Assembly: GCF_000524475.1 (NCBI RefSeq)
Contig: NZ_BAVQ01000036.1
Coordinates: forward strand, 129,022 to 193,021
From: Tomitella biformata AHU 1821
GTDB taxonomy: Bacteria > Actinomycetota > Actinomycetes > Mycobacteriales > Mycobacteriaceae
Length of the DNA stretch: 64,000 nt
Direction: 5' to 3'
In this document: positions 41,887 through 49,773 of the stretch, in pieces
How positions within the stretch are numbered: position 1 is the stretch's first letter
Layout of the letters: every line of letters begins with the position of its first letter
Notes under the pieces: model-generated
Told to the model about the DNA's origin: nothing
Databases searched by the model: none
Seen by the model: only the letters and a program-made list of their open reading frames with translations
Position numbers and translations under genes: made by a program

Positions 41887-43476
41887 CTACGAAGTCTTGC
41901 CCACGTACCTCATGTCCACGATGCCGACGAAGTCTCCCTGGCCGGCGGTGGTGATCCCAACGACATCGTCGGTGTAGGCCATCTGTGTCGGCACGCCGCA
42001 GAGGAACACGTCGAACGCGTCTTGCGCCGCGATTCCGGACGCCTGTGAATACAGGTCGGTCCGCTCGTCATCGCTGATGTTCGGGTCAAACGACGCTGTC
42101 ACCAGGTCCTGGAAGTTCTGCGGCGCGAGGGTGGGGAATCGCTGCGGCACCATGTAGTTCGTGCGCAGTGTCTGGGACGAGAAGGGGAATGGGAGACGGG
42201 GGTTGAGGAGCGAGTGCCCGCCCTCCGCAAACTTTAGCGCTGCGTCGTTGGACGCCATCGGCATGATATTGACCTTGACGCCGACCTCGCCCAGCTGCGC
42301 CTGCAGCGCCGTGGCCATCTCCTGCTGCGGTGAGAGCCCGGCGGTGTGGGTGAGGTTGATAGTCAGGTCGCTGGGCGCGTTCGCCGCGACAAGCAACTCG
42401 CGAGCCTTCGCCGGGTCGTAGTTGTAAAGGTCGTCGACCTTCTCGCTGTGCCCGTCCACGCCGGCCGGCAGCGGCTGTGTGACCGGCTCGCAGATTCCGT
42501 TGAGCAGGCCCTCGTTGATGCCCTCTCGGTCGACGGCGTAATTGAGCGCCTGTCGCACGCGGGCGTCTTCTAGCCCTGGCTGGCCGATGTCTAGCTGGAG
42601 CGCGTAGAACTGCCCCACAGGGAAGGTGTGCAGCTTGTATTTCGGCTGCGCGATCAGCGTCTTGACGTCGTCGGCCTGGCCGGCCTTCACGAGGATGGCG
42701 TCGACCTGGCCGCTGCGAAACGCGTTGAGCCGGGCATTGTCGTCGGTGATGCCCACGATCTCGAGGGTTGCCGGCTTCTGGGCCTCGGGGTCCCAATATC
42801 CGTCGTGACGCTTGTAGGTGATGCGGTCGCCGGGGCGGATGGTCTCAGGGATATACGGTCCGGAGCCGGCCGTGTCCACGGTGAGGTCCACGCCGCCGTC
42901 GAGTGCCAGCGGATTGATGATGGAGGCCTCGGTCGAGGTGAGGACGGCGGGCAGGTCTGCCGCGAGGCGATTGGTGCTGATCTTGACCGTTGCCGGATCG
43001 ACCGCGTCGACGGCGGAGATCATCGACAGGGAGCCGGCGACGCGGGCCTGTTTGGGGTCGCGGGCGCGGTCCAGGCTGCGGGCGACTGCCGTCGCGTCGA
43101 CGGGGGTGCCGTCGTGGAAGGTGGCGTCGTCGCGCAGGTGAAAGGTGACGGACATCCCGTCGTCCGCGAAATCCCAGGACTCCGCGAGCATTGGCGTGAC
43201 CTCGGGGCCGGTCACGGCCTGGGTCAGGCGGTCGTAGACGGGGGACAGGTAGTTGAAGTCGACCGAGTAGTTCGTGGATTGGTGGGGGTCGAGGTTGGTG
43301 GGACCGAGGGTCCAGGCCATGGAGAACTTGGCGTTTCTGTCAATCTCCCCCGTCGACTCGGCTGCGGAATCTCCCGCGCTGCTGCCGCACGCGGTGGCGG
43401 CAATGGCGATTATCGCGAGGAGCGCGCTAGACCTTAGTTTGAATGCGGGGGGCCATCCTGGGGATTTTCCGGGCAT
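41887..43476 (-). CDS. Family 5 ABC-type solute-binding lipoprotein
   Basis: A 529-aa extracellular solute-binding protein of the peptide/nickel/opine (SBP_bac_5) family. The signal peptide ends in a lipobox (ATAC, Cys30) and is followed by a Ser/Ala linker; mature landmarks are TLDPHQS-like TNLDPHQSTN, MLAESWDFADDGMSVTFHLRDDATFHDGTPVDA, and VRQALNYAVDREGIN. The ATG at 43476 gives a proper signal peptide; the longer frame does not. No permease or ATPase genes are adjacent, so it is an orphan. It is preceded by the shared operator module, which suggests it captures the pathway's substrate. Confidence 0.9.
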   Translation of the reverse strand: MPGKSPGWPPAFKLRSSALLAIIAIAATACGSSAGDSAAESTGEIDRNAKFSMAWTLGPTNLDPHQSTNYSVDFNYLSPVYDRLTQAVTGPEVTPMLAESWDFADDGMSVTFHLRDDATFHDGTPVDATAVARSLDRARDPKQARVAGSLSMISAVDAVDPATVKISTNRLAADLPAVLTSTEASIINPLALDGGVDLTVDTAGSGPYIPETIRPGDRITYKRHDGYWDPEAQKPATLEIVGITDDNARLNAFRSGQVDAILVKAGQADDVKTLIAQPKYKLHTFPVGQFYALQLDIGQPGLEDARVRQALNYAVDREGINEGLLNGICEPVTQPLPAGVDGHSEKVDDLYNYDPAKARELLVAANAPSDLTINLTHTAGLSPQQEMATALQAQLGEVGVKVNIMPMASNDAALKFAEGGHSLLNPRLPFPFSSQTLRTNYMVPQRFPTLAPQNFQDLVTASFDPNISDDERTDLYSQASGIAAQDAFDVFLCGVPTQMAYTDDVVGITTAGQGDFVGIVDMRYVGKTS

Positions 43477-43634
43477 AGCCGGCCACCTTTCTCGGGTGAT
43501 GCACTGTGGGAACTTGCTCGGAAACCGTCGCTGGAAACCTGGGCCGACGGCACGATCATCAGACTCGGATTCGGGAGCCCTCGGGGAGAGGGCTCGATCC
43601 GCGGATGGTTGGGCCAGATGTTGACTCGAATGGT

Positions 43635-43679
43635 ATTCTGACAGCCTGAACATAGGTGACCTGAATCACTCATGTCAAT
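43635..43679 (-). promoter_or_regulatory. Shared promoter/operator module, copy 3 (solute-binding protein)
   Basis: Minus strand: -35 TTGACA (43678-43673), 18-bp spacer with GTGA-N6-TCAC (43669-43656), -10 TATGTT (43654-43649), and TGTCAGAAT (43643-43635) 12 nt after TCAC. The layout equals copy 2 to within 1 nt, while the surrounding sequence differs. Confidence 0.7.
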
Positions 43680-43811
43680 GGGGCCCGCTGCTTCCGTCGA
43701 GGGTGGTCACCTCCGGCGCTGTTCGGGGGTGCCTGCTACCTGACAGTTTCGTGCGTGTGGCTGGCGCTGGTTGCTCCGAAGGGCTTTTGCGCGAGCGTTA
43801 ATGGGGTAAAT

Positions 43812-43840
43812 CTGACATACATGTTAGGTGTATCTATCTT
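43812..43840 (+). promoter_or_regulatory. Putative promoter of the dehydrogenase gene
   Basis: CTGACA (43812-43817), 17-bp spacer, TATCTT (43835-43840), 50 bp before the ATG at 43891. It lacks the GTGA/TCAC core of the shared module. Confidence 0.5.
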
Positions 43841-43890
43841 GGCGCCATCGACTCCTCCGGAGGTGGAGGAGTCTCATCCGGGGAGGTCGT

Positions 43891-44733
43891 ATGACGTTGC
43901 AGGTGGGATTTATCGGTGCTGGCCAGATGGGGGAGCCAATGGTTGTTCGGCTCTTGGAGTCAGGTCATCGCACGCAGGTATATGTCCGCAACGCAGATAC
44001 CGCCGCACGGTTGCAGAAGCGGGGCGCGGTGGTTGCGGACACTTTGGCCGAATTGGCCAGCACCGCCGATATCGTGATCTGTTGCCTGTTCTCGGATGCG
44101 CAACTCTTTGAGGTGACGCTCGGCGAAAATGGTGTGGCCCGACATATGAGGCCGGGGTCCATCCTCATCTCGCATACAACGGGGAGCGTCGACGCCGTTC
44201 TCCGGATTCAGGAGGAGGCGGGGAGCAGGGTCGAAGTGCTGGACGCGCCAGTCAGCGGCACCGCGGAGGAAATCTCGCAGGGGGGACTCACCGTGCTGAT
44301 TGGTGGCGCTCAGGGCTCGGTGGACCTGGTCAAGCCAATATTGTCTGCGTACGCAGACTCGATCCTCTGGAGCGGAGGGCTTGGTTCCGCGCTCAACGTG
44401 AAGCTGATAAACAACCTGCTCTTCGCTGCCAACGTCCAACTGGTGGCGGACGCGGTCCGAATAGCCCGCGGACTGGACGTTGACCAGGACGCATTGCTGG
44501 CCGCTCTAGCCGTGTGCAGTGGCTCCAGCGGGGCGTCTGAGCGTGCTCTGCAGACAGGAGGTGTCGAGCGTTTCGCAGAGATCGCAGGCCCTTTCTTACA
44601 GAAGGATTTCGAGGCCTGCGTGGAGGCCGCAGAGAAGGGGAAGACCGATATCGGTCTCCTGGGAGCGGTGGTTCGTGAGGGCCTGTTCGACTTCGATCCG
44701 TCGGATACCGACGACCCTCGCCGTGCGCCATAA
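43891..44733 (+). CDS. 3-Hydroxyisobutyrate dehydrogenase-family oxidoreductase
   Basis: A 280-aa beta-hydroxyacid dehydrogenase. The N-terminal Rossmann domain has GFIGAGQMGEPM and VYVRNADTAARL (Arg suggests NADP); the substrate motif is LDAPVSGTAEE, and the catalytic lysine lies in LNVKLINNLL of the helical C-terminal domain. It reduces or oxidises a small hydroxy acid or imine. GGGAGG lies just before the ATG. An NTF2-like gene follows 79 nt downstream. Confidence 0.86.
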   Translation: MTLQVGFIGAGQMGEPMVVRLLESGHRTQVYVRNADTAARLQKRGAVVADTLAELASTADIVICCLFSDAQLFEVTLGENGVARHMRPGSILISHTTGSVDAVLRIQEEAGSRVEVLDAPVSGTAEEISQGGLTVLIGGAQGSVDLVKPILSAYADSILWSGGLGSALNVKLINNLLFAANVQLVADAVRIARGLDVDQDALLAALAVCSGSSGASERALQTGGVERFAEIAGPFLQKDFEACVEAAEKGKTDIGLLGAVVREGLFDFDPSDTDDPRRAP

Positions 44734-44812
44734 GGATCTGGATCAGCTTGGCGCCTGGGAAGCGGCGTAGCTGTGCAGTTGATTTGTCAAACCAATGTGA
44801 TGGAGGAATAGC

Positions 44813-45166
44813 GTGGTCGAACAATGGATTTTGGACTACTTTGCCGCATGGAGCGCAGAGGACCCTGAGAAGGTTGCCAGCTATGTCACCGAGGACTGCG
44901 TCTACGAGGACGTGAGCGCTGGGCACATTTCTCGAGGCCGCCGTCAGGTGGCGAACTTCGTCCGGCTCTCCAACAAGGCCGTGCCCGATGTGAGTTACGA
45001 GGTCGTGAGCGGGCACAGCACGGCGACCGCATATGCGGCCGAGTGGATCATGCAGCCCCAGGGCCTGCGCGGTTCCTCCGTCGGCACCCTGGTCGACGGC
45101 AAGATTTCGTCGAACCGAGATTACTGGGACGGTGCGAAGTTTCAGCCGGGTAGAGCTGACGCCTGA
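44813..45166 (+). CDS. SnoaL/NTF2-like protein
   Basis: A 117-aa protein of the nuclear-transport-factor-2 fold (SnoaL-like). The pattern WILDYFAAWSAEDPEKVASYVTEDCVYEDV and RQVANFVR is typical of polyketide cyclase/ketosteroid-isomerase-like proteins, which form a small cone-shaped pocket. The acidic residues could support isomerase or hydrolase chemistry, but no specific activity can be assigned. GGAGG precedes the GTG start. It ends before a perfect terminator. Confidence 0.8.
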   Translation: MVEQWILDYFAAWSAEDPEKVASYVTEDCVYEDVSAGHISRGRRQVANFVRLSNKAVPDVSYEVVSGHSTATAYAAEWIMQPQGLRGSSVGTLVDGKISSNRDYWDGAKFQPGRADA

Positions 45167-45231
45167 TACCTGCCGAGATCCAGGCGTTGTGATCTGTCAA
45201 TGACGAGCTCAACGATCGTAGAAATATCGAG

Positions 45232-45265
45232 GAAGGCCTCGCCCAATATGCTGGGCGAGGCCTTC
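45232..45265. terminator. Bidirectional terminator, NTF2-like gene / phosphatase gene
   Basis: A perfect 14-bp stem (GAAGGCCTCGCCCA / TGGGCGAGGCCTTC) with an ATATGC loop, between convergent genes. Confidence 0.88.
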
Positions 45266-45306
45266 TCCTGCTGGCGATGGGTGACTCTGCTCGGTTGTGT
45301 GGGATG

Positions 45307-46029
45307 TCAGGCGCGCTGTGGGCCTCGCAGGCGGTCCCGCCACCGCTGGAGATCGGAAGCGCTGGCGCCATGGTCGAGCAACCATCCAGACGGCCCAGTC
45401 GGCCAGCCGAGCAGGCGGTCGACGACGCTGGTGATTGCCTCCTCGGGAGCAAGCAGCCAACTGTCGGGAATCGGCCGGCTCCCCTTATGCCCCTTGGCCT
45501 TCCATCGGCTCTGCAGTGGGGACATGTTCGGGCCGGTGCGGAGGTAGTCGGTGATGACTGCGGAGGGTTCCACTTCGACGGCCAGGAGCAGCGCGGCGAC
45601 GACCACCCCGGTGCGGTCCTTGCCCGCCGAGCAGTGCACGAACACGGGACCGTCGGCGTGGGCGACGATGGGCAGTAGGCCAGCGATCCGCTCGGCGGCG
45701 GTGTCCACGATGTTGTCGTAGAGGGTCGTCAGGTCGGGCGGCAGCTCGGCCGTCGGGGCGGCGGCGTCGTGCAGCGGTCGATGGTGGGCGGCGGTGCGGC
45801 CGGGCCAGTCGAACGGCGCCCGCTCGCGCTCGCCGACGGAGCGCAGATCCAGCACGGCCGCCGGGGGCCAGGTGGGAACCTCTGTGGGCAGCGTGTCCCC
45901 GGGGTAGGGCGCGTCGCCGCGGTAGAGGATCCCCGGCAGCGTCCGGGCACCATCGGCGAAGGGCAGCCCGGCGGTGTCGCGGAGATTGGCGAGCCGGTCG
46001 GTGCGGGCTGATAAAGGCTCTGCTGTCAC
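45307..46029 (-). CDS. PtpB-like tyrosine/lipid phosphatase
   Basis: A 240-aa phosphatase with the P-loop VHCSAGKDRTG (Cys133, Arg139). The AGKDRTG form is that of the mycobacterial PtpB family, whose members act on phosphotyrosine and phosphoinositides. N-terminal NLRDTAGLP and YRGDAP are also PtpB-like. No secretion signal is visible. The GTG at 46029 overlaps the stop of the CoA-ligase gene (GTGA); the longer reading from 46209 adds a Pro/Arg-rich stretch. It is the last gene of a catabolic operon, an unusual place for a phosphatase. Confidence 0.86.
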   Translation of the reverse strand: MTAEPLSARTDRLANLRDTAGLPFADGARTLPGILYRGDAPYPGDTLPTEVPTWPPAAVLDLRSVGERERAPFDWPGRTAAHHRPLHDAAAPTAELPPDLTTLYDNIVDTAAERIAGLLPIVAHADGPVFVHCSAGKDRTGVVVAALLLAVEVEPSAVITDYLRTGPNMSPLQSRWKAKGHKGSRPIPDSWLLAPEEAITSVVDRLLGWPTGPSGWLLDHGASASDLQRWRDRLRGPQRA

Positions 46030-47585
46030 GTCGAGTCCTCTGCTGTGGCGGGGGCAGTTCGCCGCTGGGCGCGCGGGGCCGGCGGATTCTCCCGGGCTAG
46101 CTCGCGCAGGCGATTGCGGTCGGTTTTGGACATGGCGGTGAGCGGGAGAGCATCGAGCAGGATCAGATGGTCGGGAGACTTGTAGTCGGCCAGCCGGTCC
46201 CGGGACCACGCGCGCAGGTCTCGCAGTTCGGGTGGTGCGGCTGGGTTTTCGGGAACCACGAACGCCACGCCGATCTCGCCGATGACGGGGGCGGGGTATC
46301 CGACCACCGCGGCGGACCGCACCGCGGGATGCTCCGCGAGGACCTGTTCGACCTCCACTGGGTGGATATTGAAGCCGCCGCGGATGTAGAGGTCTCCGGA
46401 ACGGCCGGACAACGCGAGATTGCCGTCCTCGGTGAGCATGCCGAGGTCTCCGCTAACGAGATATCCGTCGGCGTCGAACGCGGCCCGGGTGGACTCCGGG
46501 TCACCCCAATAGCCGCGCATGACGCAGCCGCCCCGCACGCGCACGGTGCCGATTTGGCCGGGGGGCGCGTCGTGGCCGTCGTCGTCGGTGATGCGGATGG
46601 ACATGCCCGCTTGGGGACGTCCGACGGTCCGGAACGCCACGTCGGCGGGGTCCCCGGGCTCGGTGCCGCAGATCGTCGGGGACTCCGTCATCGCATATCG
46701 CACGACTAGGGGCACCCCGATCAGCTCGGCGGTGCGGGAGACGAGGTCGGGTGAGGCGGGCGCGCTGGCGACCACTCCCACTCGGAGGTGGGGCAGTGAG
46801 TCGCGACTGACGCCGGGTTCCTCGAGCAGCTTCGCCCACTGGGTGGGGACCCCGCCGCCGACGGTGATCCGCTCCGTCTGCAGCACCTCGAACATGCGGG
46901 ACGCCGACCAGGGCGCGGGGGAGATCACCACCGTGGTGCCCCAGATCAGCTGGTCCCAGAGCTTGGACATGTAGCCGGCATGGGGGAATGGGGTGGCGGA
47001 CAGGCGGCGGTCATAGGGTGCGCTCATGGCTCCGGACGCGGCCGCCGACGCGGCGAGATTGTCGGCGTCGAACCACGCGCCCTTCGGCATTCCGGTGGTG
47101 CCGCTGGTGAAGATGATCGCAACCGGATCTTGCCGGGTGAGCTGGGGCGGCGGAACGGGCGCCGTCGAGCACGCGGTTTCGAGGTCCGAGCGGGCCAGCA
47201 CGGGGACGCCTGCGGGCGCGGCGGGCAGGCCGGCGTCCGCATCGCGGATGATCAGACTCGGCCTCGCGGCGGCAAGCACCGCCGAGGTCTCACGAGGTCC
47301 GAGGCGCGGGTTCACGCCGGCGGTGACCGCCCCGGCCATGGCGATAGCCGCGTAACAGACCGCGTAGTCGATGCCGGACGGCAGCATCAGCGCGACGACG
47401 TCGCCTGTGGCCACACCTCGTCCAGCGAGGTGCGCGGCCAGGCCGCGGGCGCGGGATACCCAGTCCGCGAAGCTGATCCGCGTGCCGTCCGCCTCCACAT
47501 AGGCGTCTCTAGCGCCGTGCTCGTGCCCCGCGGCGTCGAGTGCCGCGGGGACGTTGGCGAACCATCCGCTGAGCACCGGGGTCAT
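46026..47585 (-). CDS. Acyl-CoA ligase (ANL family), FadD-like
   Basis: A 519-aa AMP-forming acid-CoA ligase. The P-loop IFTSGTTGMPKGA is near residue 165, the adenine-binding segment RYAMTESPTI, the hinge/Asp region VSGDLGMLTEDG, LSGRSGDLYIRGGFNIHPVEVE, and a C-terminal lysine in MSKTDR. It activates a carboxylic acid as CoA ester for the acyl-CoA dehydrogenase and thiolase encoded upstream in the same operon. Its start overlaps the thiolase stop (ATGA). Confidence 0.9.
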   Translation of the reverse strand: MTPVLSGWFANVPAALDAAGHEHGARDAYVEADGTRISFADWVSRARGLAAHLAGRGVATGDVVALMLPSGIDYAVCYAAIAMAGAVTAGVNPRLGPRETSAVLAAARPSLIIRDADAGLPAAPAGVPVLARSDLETACSTAPVPPPQLTRQDPVAIIFTSGTTGMPKGAWFDADNLAASAAASGAMSAPYDRRLSATPFPHAGYMSKLWDQLIWGTTVVISPAPWSASRMFEVLQTERITVGGGVPTQWAKLLEEPGVSRDSLPHLRVGVVASAPASPDLVSRTAELIGVPLVVRYAMTESPTICGTEPGDPADVAFRTVGRPQAGMSIRITDDDGHDAPPGQIGTVRVRGGCVMRGYWGDPESTRAAFDADGYLVSGDLGMLTEDGNLALSGRSGDLYIRGGFNIHPVEVEQVLAEHPAVRSAAVVGYPAPVIGEIGVAFVVPENPAAPPELRDLRAWSRDRLADYKSPDHLILLDALPLTAMSKTDRNRLRELARENPPAPRAQRRTAPATAEDST

Positions 47586-48733
47586 GGCTGCTCAGCGCCG
47601 AGCAGCACCGTTCCGCTGGAGCAGAACCATCCGCCGGTGCCGCTGACAAGGGCGATCTTGGCGTCCTCGACCTGCCGCAGGCCGGACTGGCCCCGCAACT
47701 GACGGGCTGCCTCGACGATGAGGAACAACCCGCGCTGACCCGGGTGGCAGGCGGAGAGCCCGCCGCCGTCGGTGTTGGTCGGCAATGAGCCGCCGAGCCG
47801 GAGGGCGCCAGACTCGACGAAGGCCCCGCCCTCGCCCTTGGCGCAGAATCCGAGGTCCTCCATGGTGAGCAGCAGCATGTAGGTGAAGGCGTCGTATACC
47901 TGGGCCACGTCCACGTCGGCTGGGGTGAGGCCGGCCCGCGCGAACGCCATGGGGCCGGTGACCGACGCCGGTCCCACCGTCATGTCGTCCCACTGGCTGG
48001 TGAGCATGTGCGAGGTGGCCTCGCCGGAGCCGAGGACCCACACGGGGTCGGACTTGAGGTCCTTGACGCGATCCTCCGCGACCAGCACGACGGCGGCGCC
48101 GCCATCCGACCGGATGCAGCAGTGCAGCTTGGTGAACGGGTCCGCGATCATGGGCCCCGACAGCACGTCGTCGATGGTGATGGGGTCCCGGAACATGGCC
48201 TCGGGGTTGTCGGCGGCGTTGAAGCGCGCGGACACGGCGACCTCGGCCAACTGCTCGATGGTGGTGCCGTACTGGTGCATATGGCGCCGGGCGGCCATCG
48301 CGTACTTGGAGATCAGGGTGTGCCCGTAGGGGGAGTCCCACTGCAGCGGCCCGCGCGAGCCCCAGTTGATGTTGGCCCCGCGCAGGCCCTTGCGGATGTC
48401 GGCCCGGGCGGTGGAGCCGTATGTCAGCAGCACGACATTCGCGTGGCCCGCGGCGATCGCGTCCGTCGCGTGCGCCAGCATGACCTCCCACGACGCGCCG
48501 CCCACGGAGGTGGAGTCGATCCACCGCGGTTTGAGCCCCAGGTATTCGCCGACATCGGTCGGCGGCAGGGTGCCTTGTCCTGTGGAGGCCAGTCCGTCGA
48601 CGTCCTGGGGTGTCAGGCCGGCCTCGGCCAGCGCGCGCCGGCTCGCCTGGGCCATGAGCTCGTAGGCGTTCTTGTTGTCTACGCGGCCGACATCGGAGAG
48701 GGCGACTCCGGCGATAGCGACTCTTCTGTTCAC
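47582..48733 (-). CDS. Lipid-transfer-type thiolase/aldolase without catalytic Cys
   Basis: A 383-aa thiolase-fold protein of the SCPx/Ltp type. At the site where degradative thiolases have the acyl-accepting Cys (about residue 77) this protein reads STSVGGASWEV. Conserved later parts are VAQVYDAFTYMLLLTMEDLG and LPTNTDGGGLSACHPGQRG. Proteins of this kind include the Ltp2-type retro-aldolases of steroid side-chain degradation, which work with a DUF35 partner. The GTG at 48733 overlaps the preceding stop (GTGA); longer readings add non-homologous sequence. No DUF35 gene is adjacent. Confidence 0.85.
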   Translation of the reverse strand: MNRRVAIAGVALSDVGRVDNKNAYELMAQASRRALAEAGLTPQDVDGLASTGQGTLPPTDVGEYLGLKPRWIDSTSVGGASWEVMLAHATDAIAAGHANVVLLTYGSTARADIRKGLRGANINWGSRGPLQWDSPYGHTLISKYAMAARRHMHQYGTTIEQLAEVAVSARFNAADNPEAMFRDPITIDDVLSGPMIADPFTKLHCCIRSDGGAAVVLVAEDRVKDLKSDPVWVLGSGEATSHMLTSQWDDMTVGPASVTGPMAFARAGLTPADVDVAQVYDAFTYMLLLTMEDLGFCAKGEGGAFVESGALRLGGSLPTNTDGGGLSACHPGQRGLFLIVEAARQLRGQSGLRQVEDAKIALVSGTGGWFCSSGTVLLGAEQP

Positions 48734-49758
48734 TGAGCGGGCTCCTGTGCGAGGAGGTCGGCGAGCACAGCATTGGGCTCCCCGAACAATTGGTTGAGGA
48801 CATGTGCGCGCTTGAGATACAGGTGCGCGTCGTGCTCGTACGTGTATCCCATGCCGCCGTGGATGTGGATGTTCGCCTCGGCGTTGGCGATTGCCGCGCG
48901 CGAGGCCACGGATTTCGCGGCCAAGAGCTGGAAGCGCGCGTCGGGGCGGCCGGACTGCAGGCACACCGCGGCGAACAGGGTCTGGGATATCGCGGCGTCG
49001 GCGCCCACGGCCATGTCGGCGCAGGCGTGTTTGATGGCCTGGTTGACGCCGATCGGGCGGCCGAACTGGACCCGGGTCTTGGCATGGAGGGTGGAGGTGG
49101 CGGTCGTGGCCTCGGCCAGCCCGGCCAGGCCGGCGGTGGTGAGGAGGACGGCCCGGTCCCAGATGGACTCGACGTCGGCGGGGAGCCAGTGCAACACCGT
49201 TCCCGCAACCACGGTGGCGGCGCCCAGCCTGGTGCCGGGGTCGACCGATTCCACCGTGGTGATGTCGCCAAACTCGGACAACTCGAGCAGTGCGGCGCCG
49301 TGCTCGGAGACGGCGAGGGCGTGGGTCGCCCCAGCGCAGTCCAGGAGGTCGAAGGCGCCCTTGAACCCGTCGGGGCCGATCGCCGCGTCCCCGCGCGGCT
49401 CGGCGAGCCCGACCATCGCGTCGCCGGCGCCGATTAGCTTCGACAGTCGCGCGTCGCCGCAGTGCGCGGCAACTCGAGCCGCGAGAGTGGACGCGAGGAA
49501 CGGGCCCGTCGCGAGGTTGCGGGCGAGCGCGGCGAACATCAGCACCTCGTCATCTAGCTTGAGGCCGGCGCCGCCGGAGGCCTCGTCGAGGCCCAGGGTT
49601 AGCAGGCCGAGCTCCGCGCCCTCCCGCCACACGTCCGCGTCGATGGCCGACGCCTCGGTGCGGCGAAGCCTGATGTCTGTGGAGGGCATCCGCGAGGAGA
49701 CGAAGTCCTCGGCCGCCGCGACAATTTCTAGCTGCTCTTCAGAGGGGAGAAGATCCAT
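48730..49758 (-). CDS. Acyl-CoA dehydrogenase, short subunit
   Basis: A 342-aa acyl-CoA dehydrogenase-fold protein, shorter than the usual ~380, lacking part of the middle beta domain. It has LDEASGGAGLKLDDEVLMFAALAR, RVQFGRPIGVNQAIKHACADM and IHIHGGMGYTYEHDAHLYLKRAHVLN. It lies 15 nt downstream of a full-length dehydrogenase gene, so an alpha2-beta2 enzyme is likely, with this as the subunit that keeps the C-terminal glutamate region. Confidence 0.87.
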   Translation of the reverse strand: MDLLPSEEQLEIVAAAEDFVSSRMPSTDIRLRRTEASAIDADVWREGAELGLLTLGLDEASGGAGLKLDDEVLMFAALARNLATGPFLASTLAARVAAHCGDARLSKLIGAGDAMVGLAEPRGDAAIGPDGFKGAFDLLDCAGATHALAVSEHGAALLELSEFGDITTVESVDPGTRLGAATVVAGTVLHWLPADVESIWDRAVLLTTAGLAGLAEATTATSTLHAKTRVQFGRPIGVNQAIKHACADMAVGADAAISQTLFAAVCLQSGRPDARFQLLAAKSVASRAAIANAEANIHIHGGMGYTYEHDAHLYLKRAHVLNQLFGEPNAVLADLLAQEPAQ

Positions 49759-49773
49759 GATCCCTGCTTCCTG

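Larger units (their letters stand above)
43477..43890. other. Divergent intergenic region with two promoters
   Basis: 414 bp between the solute-binding protein and the dehydrogenase gene, holding one promoter in each direction (listed separately). The leader of the solute-binding protein would be about 165 nt. No further gene is supported. Confidence 0.55.
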
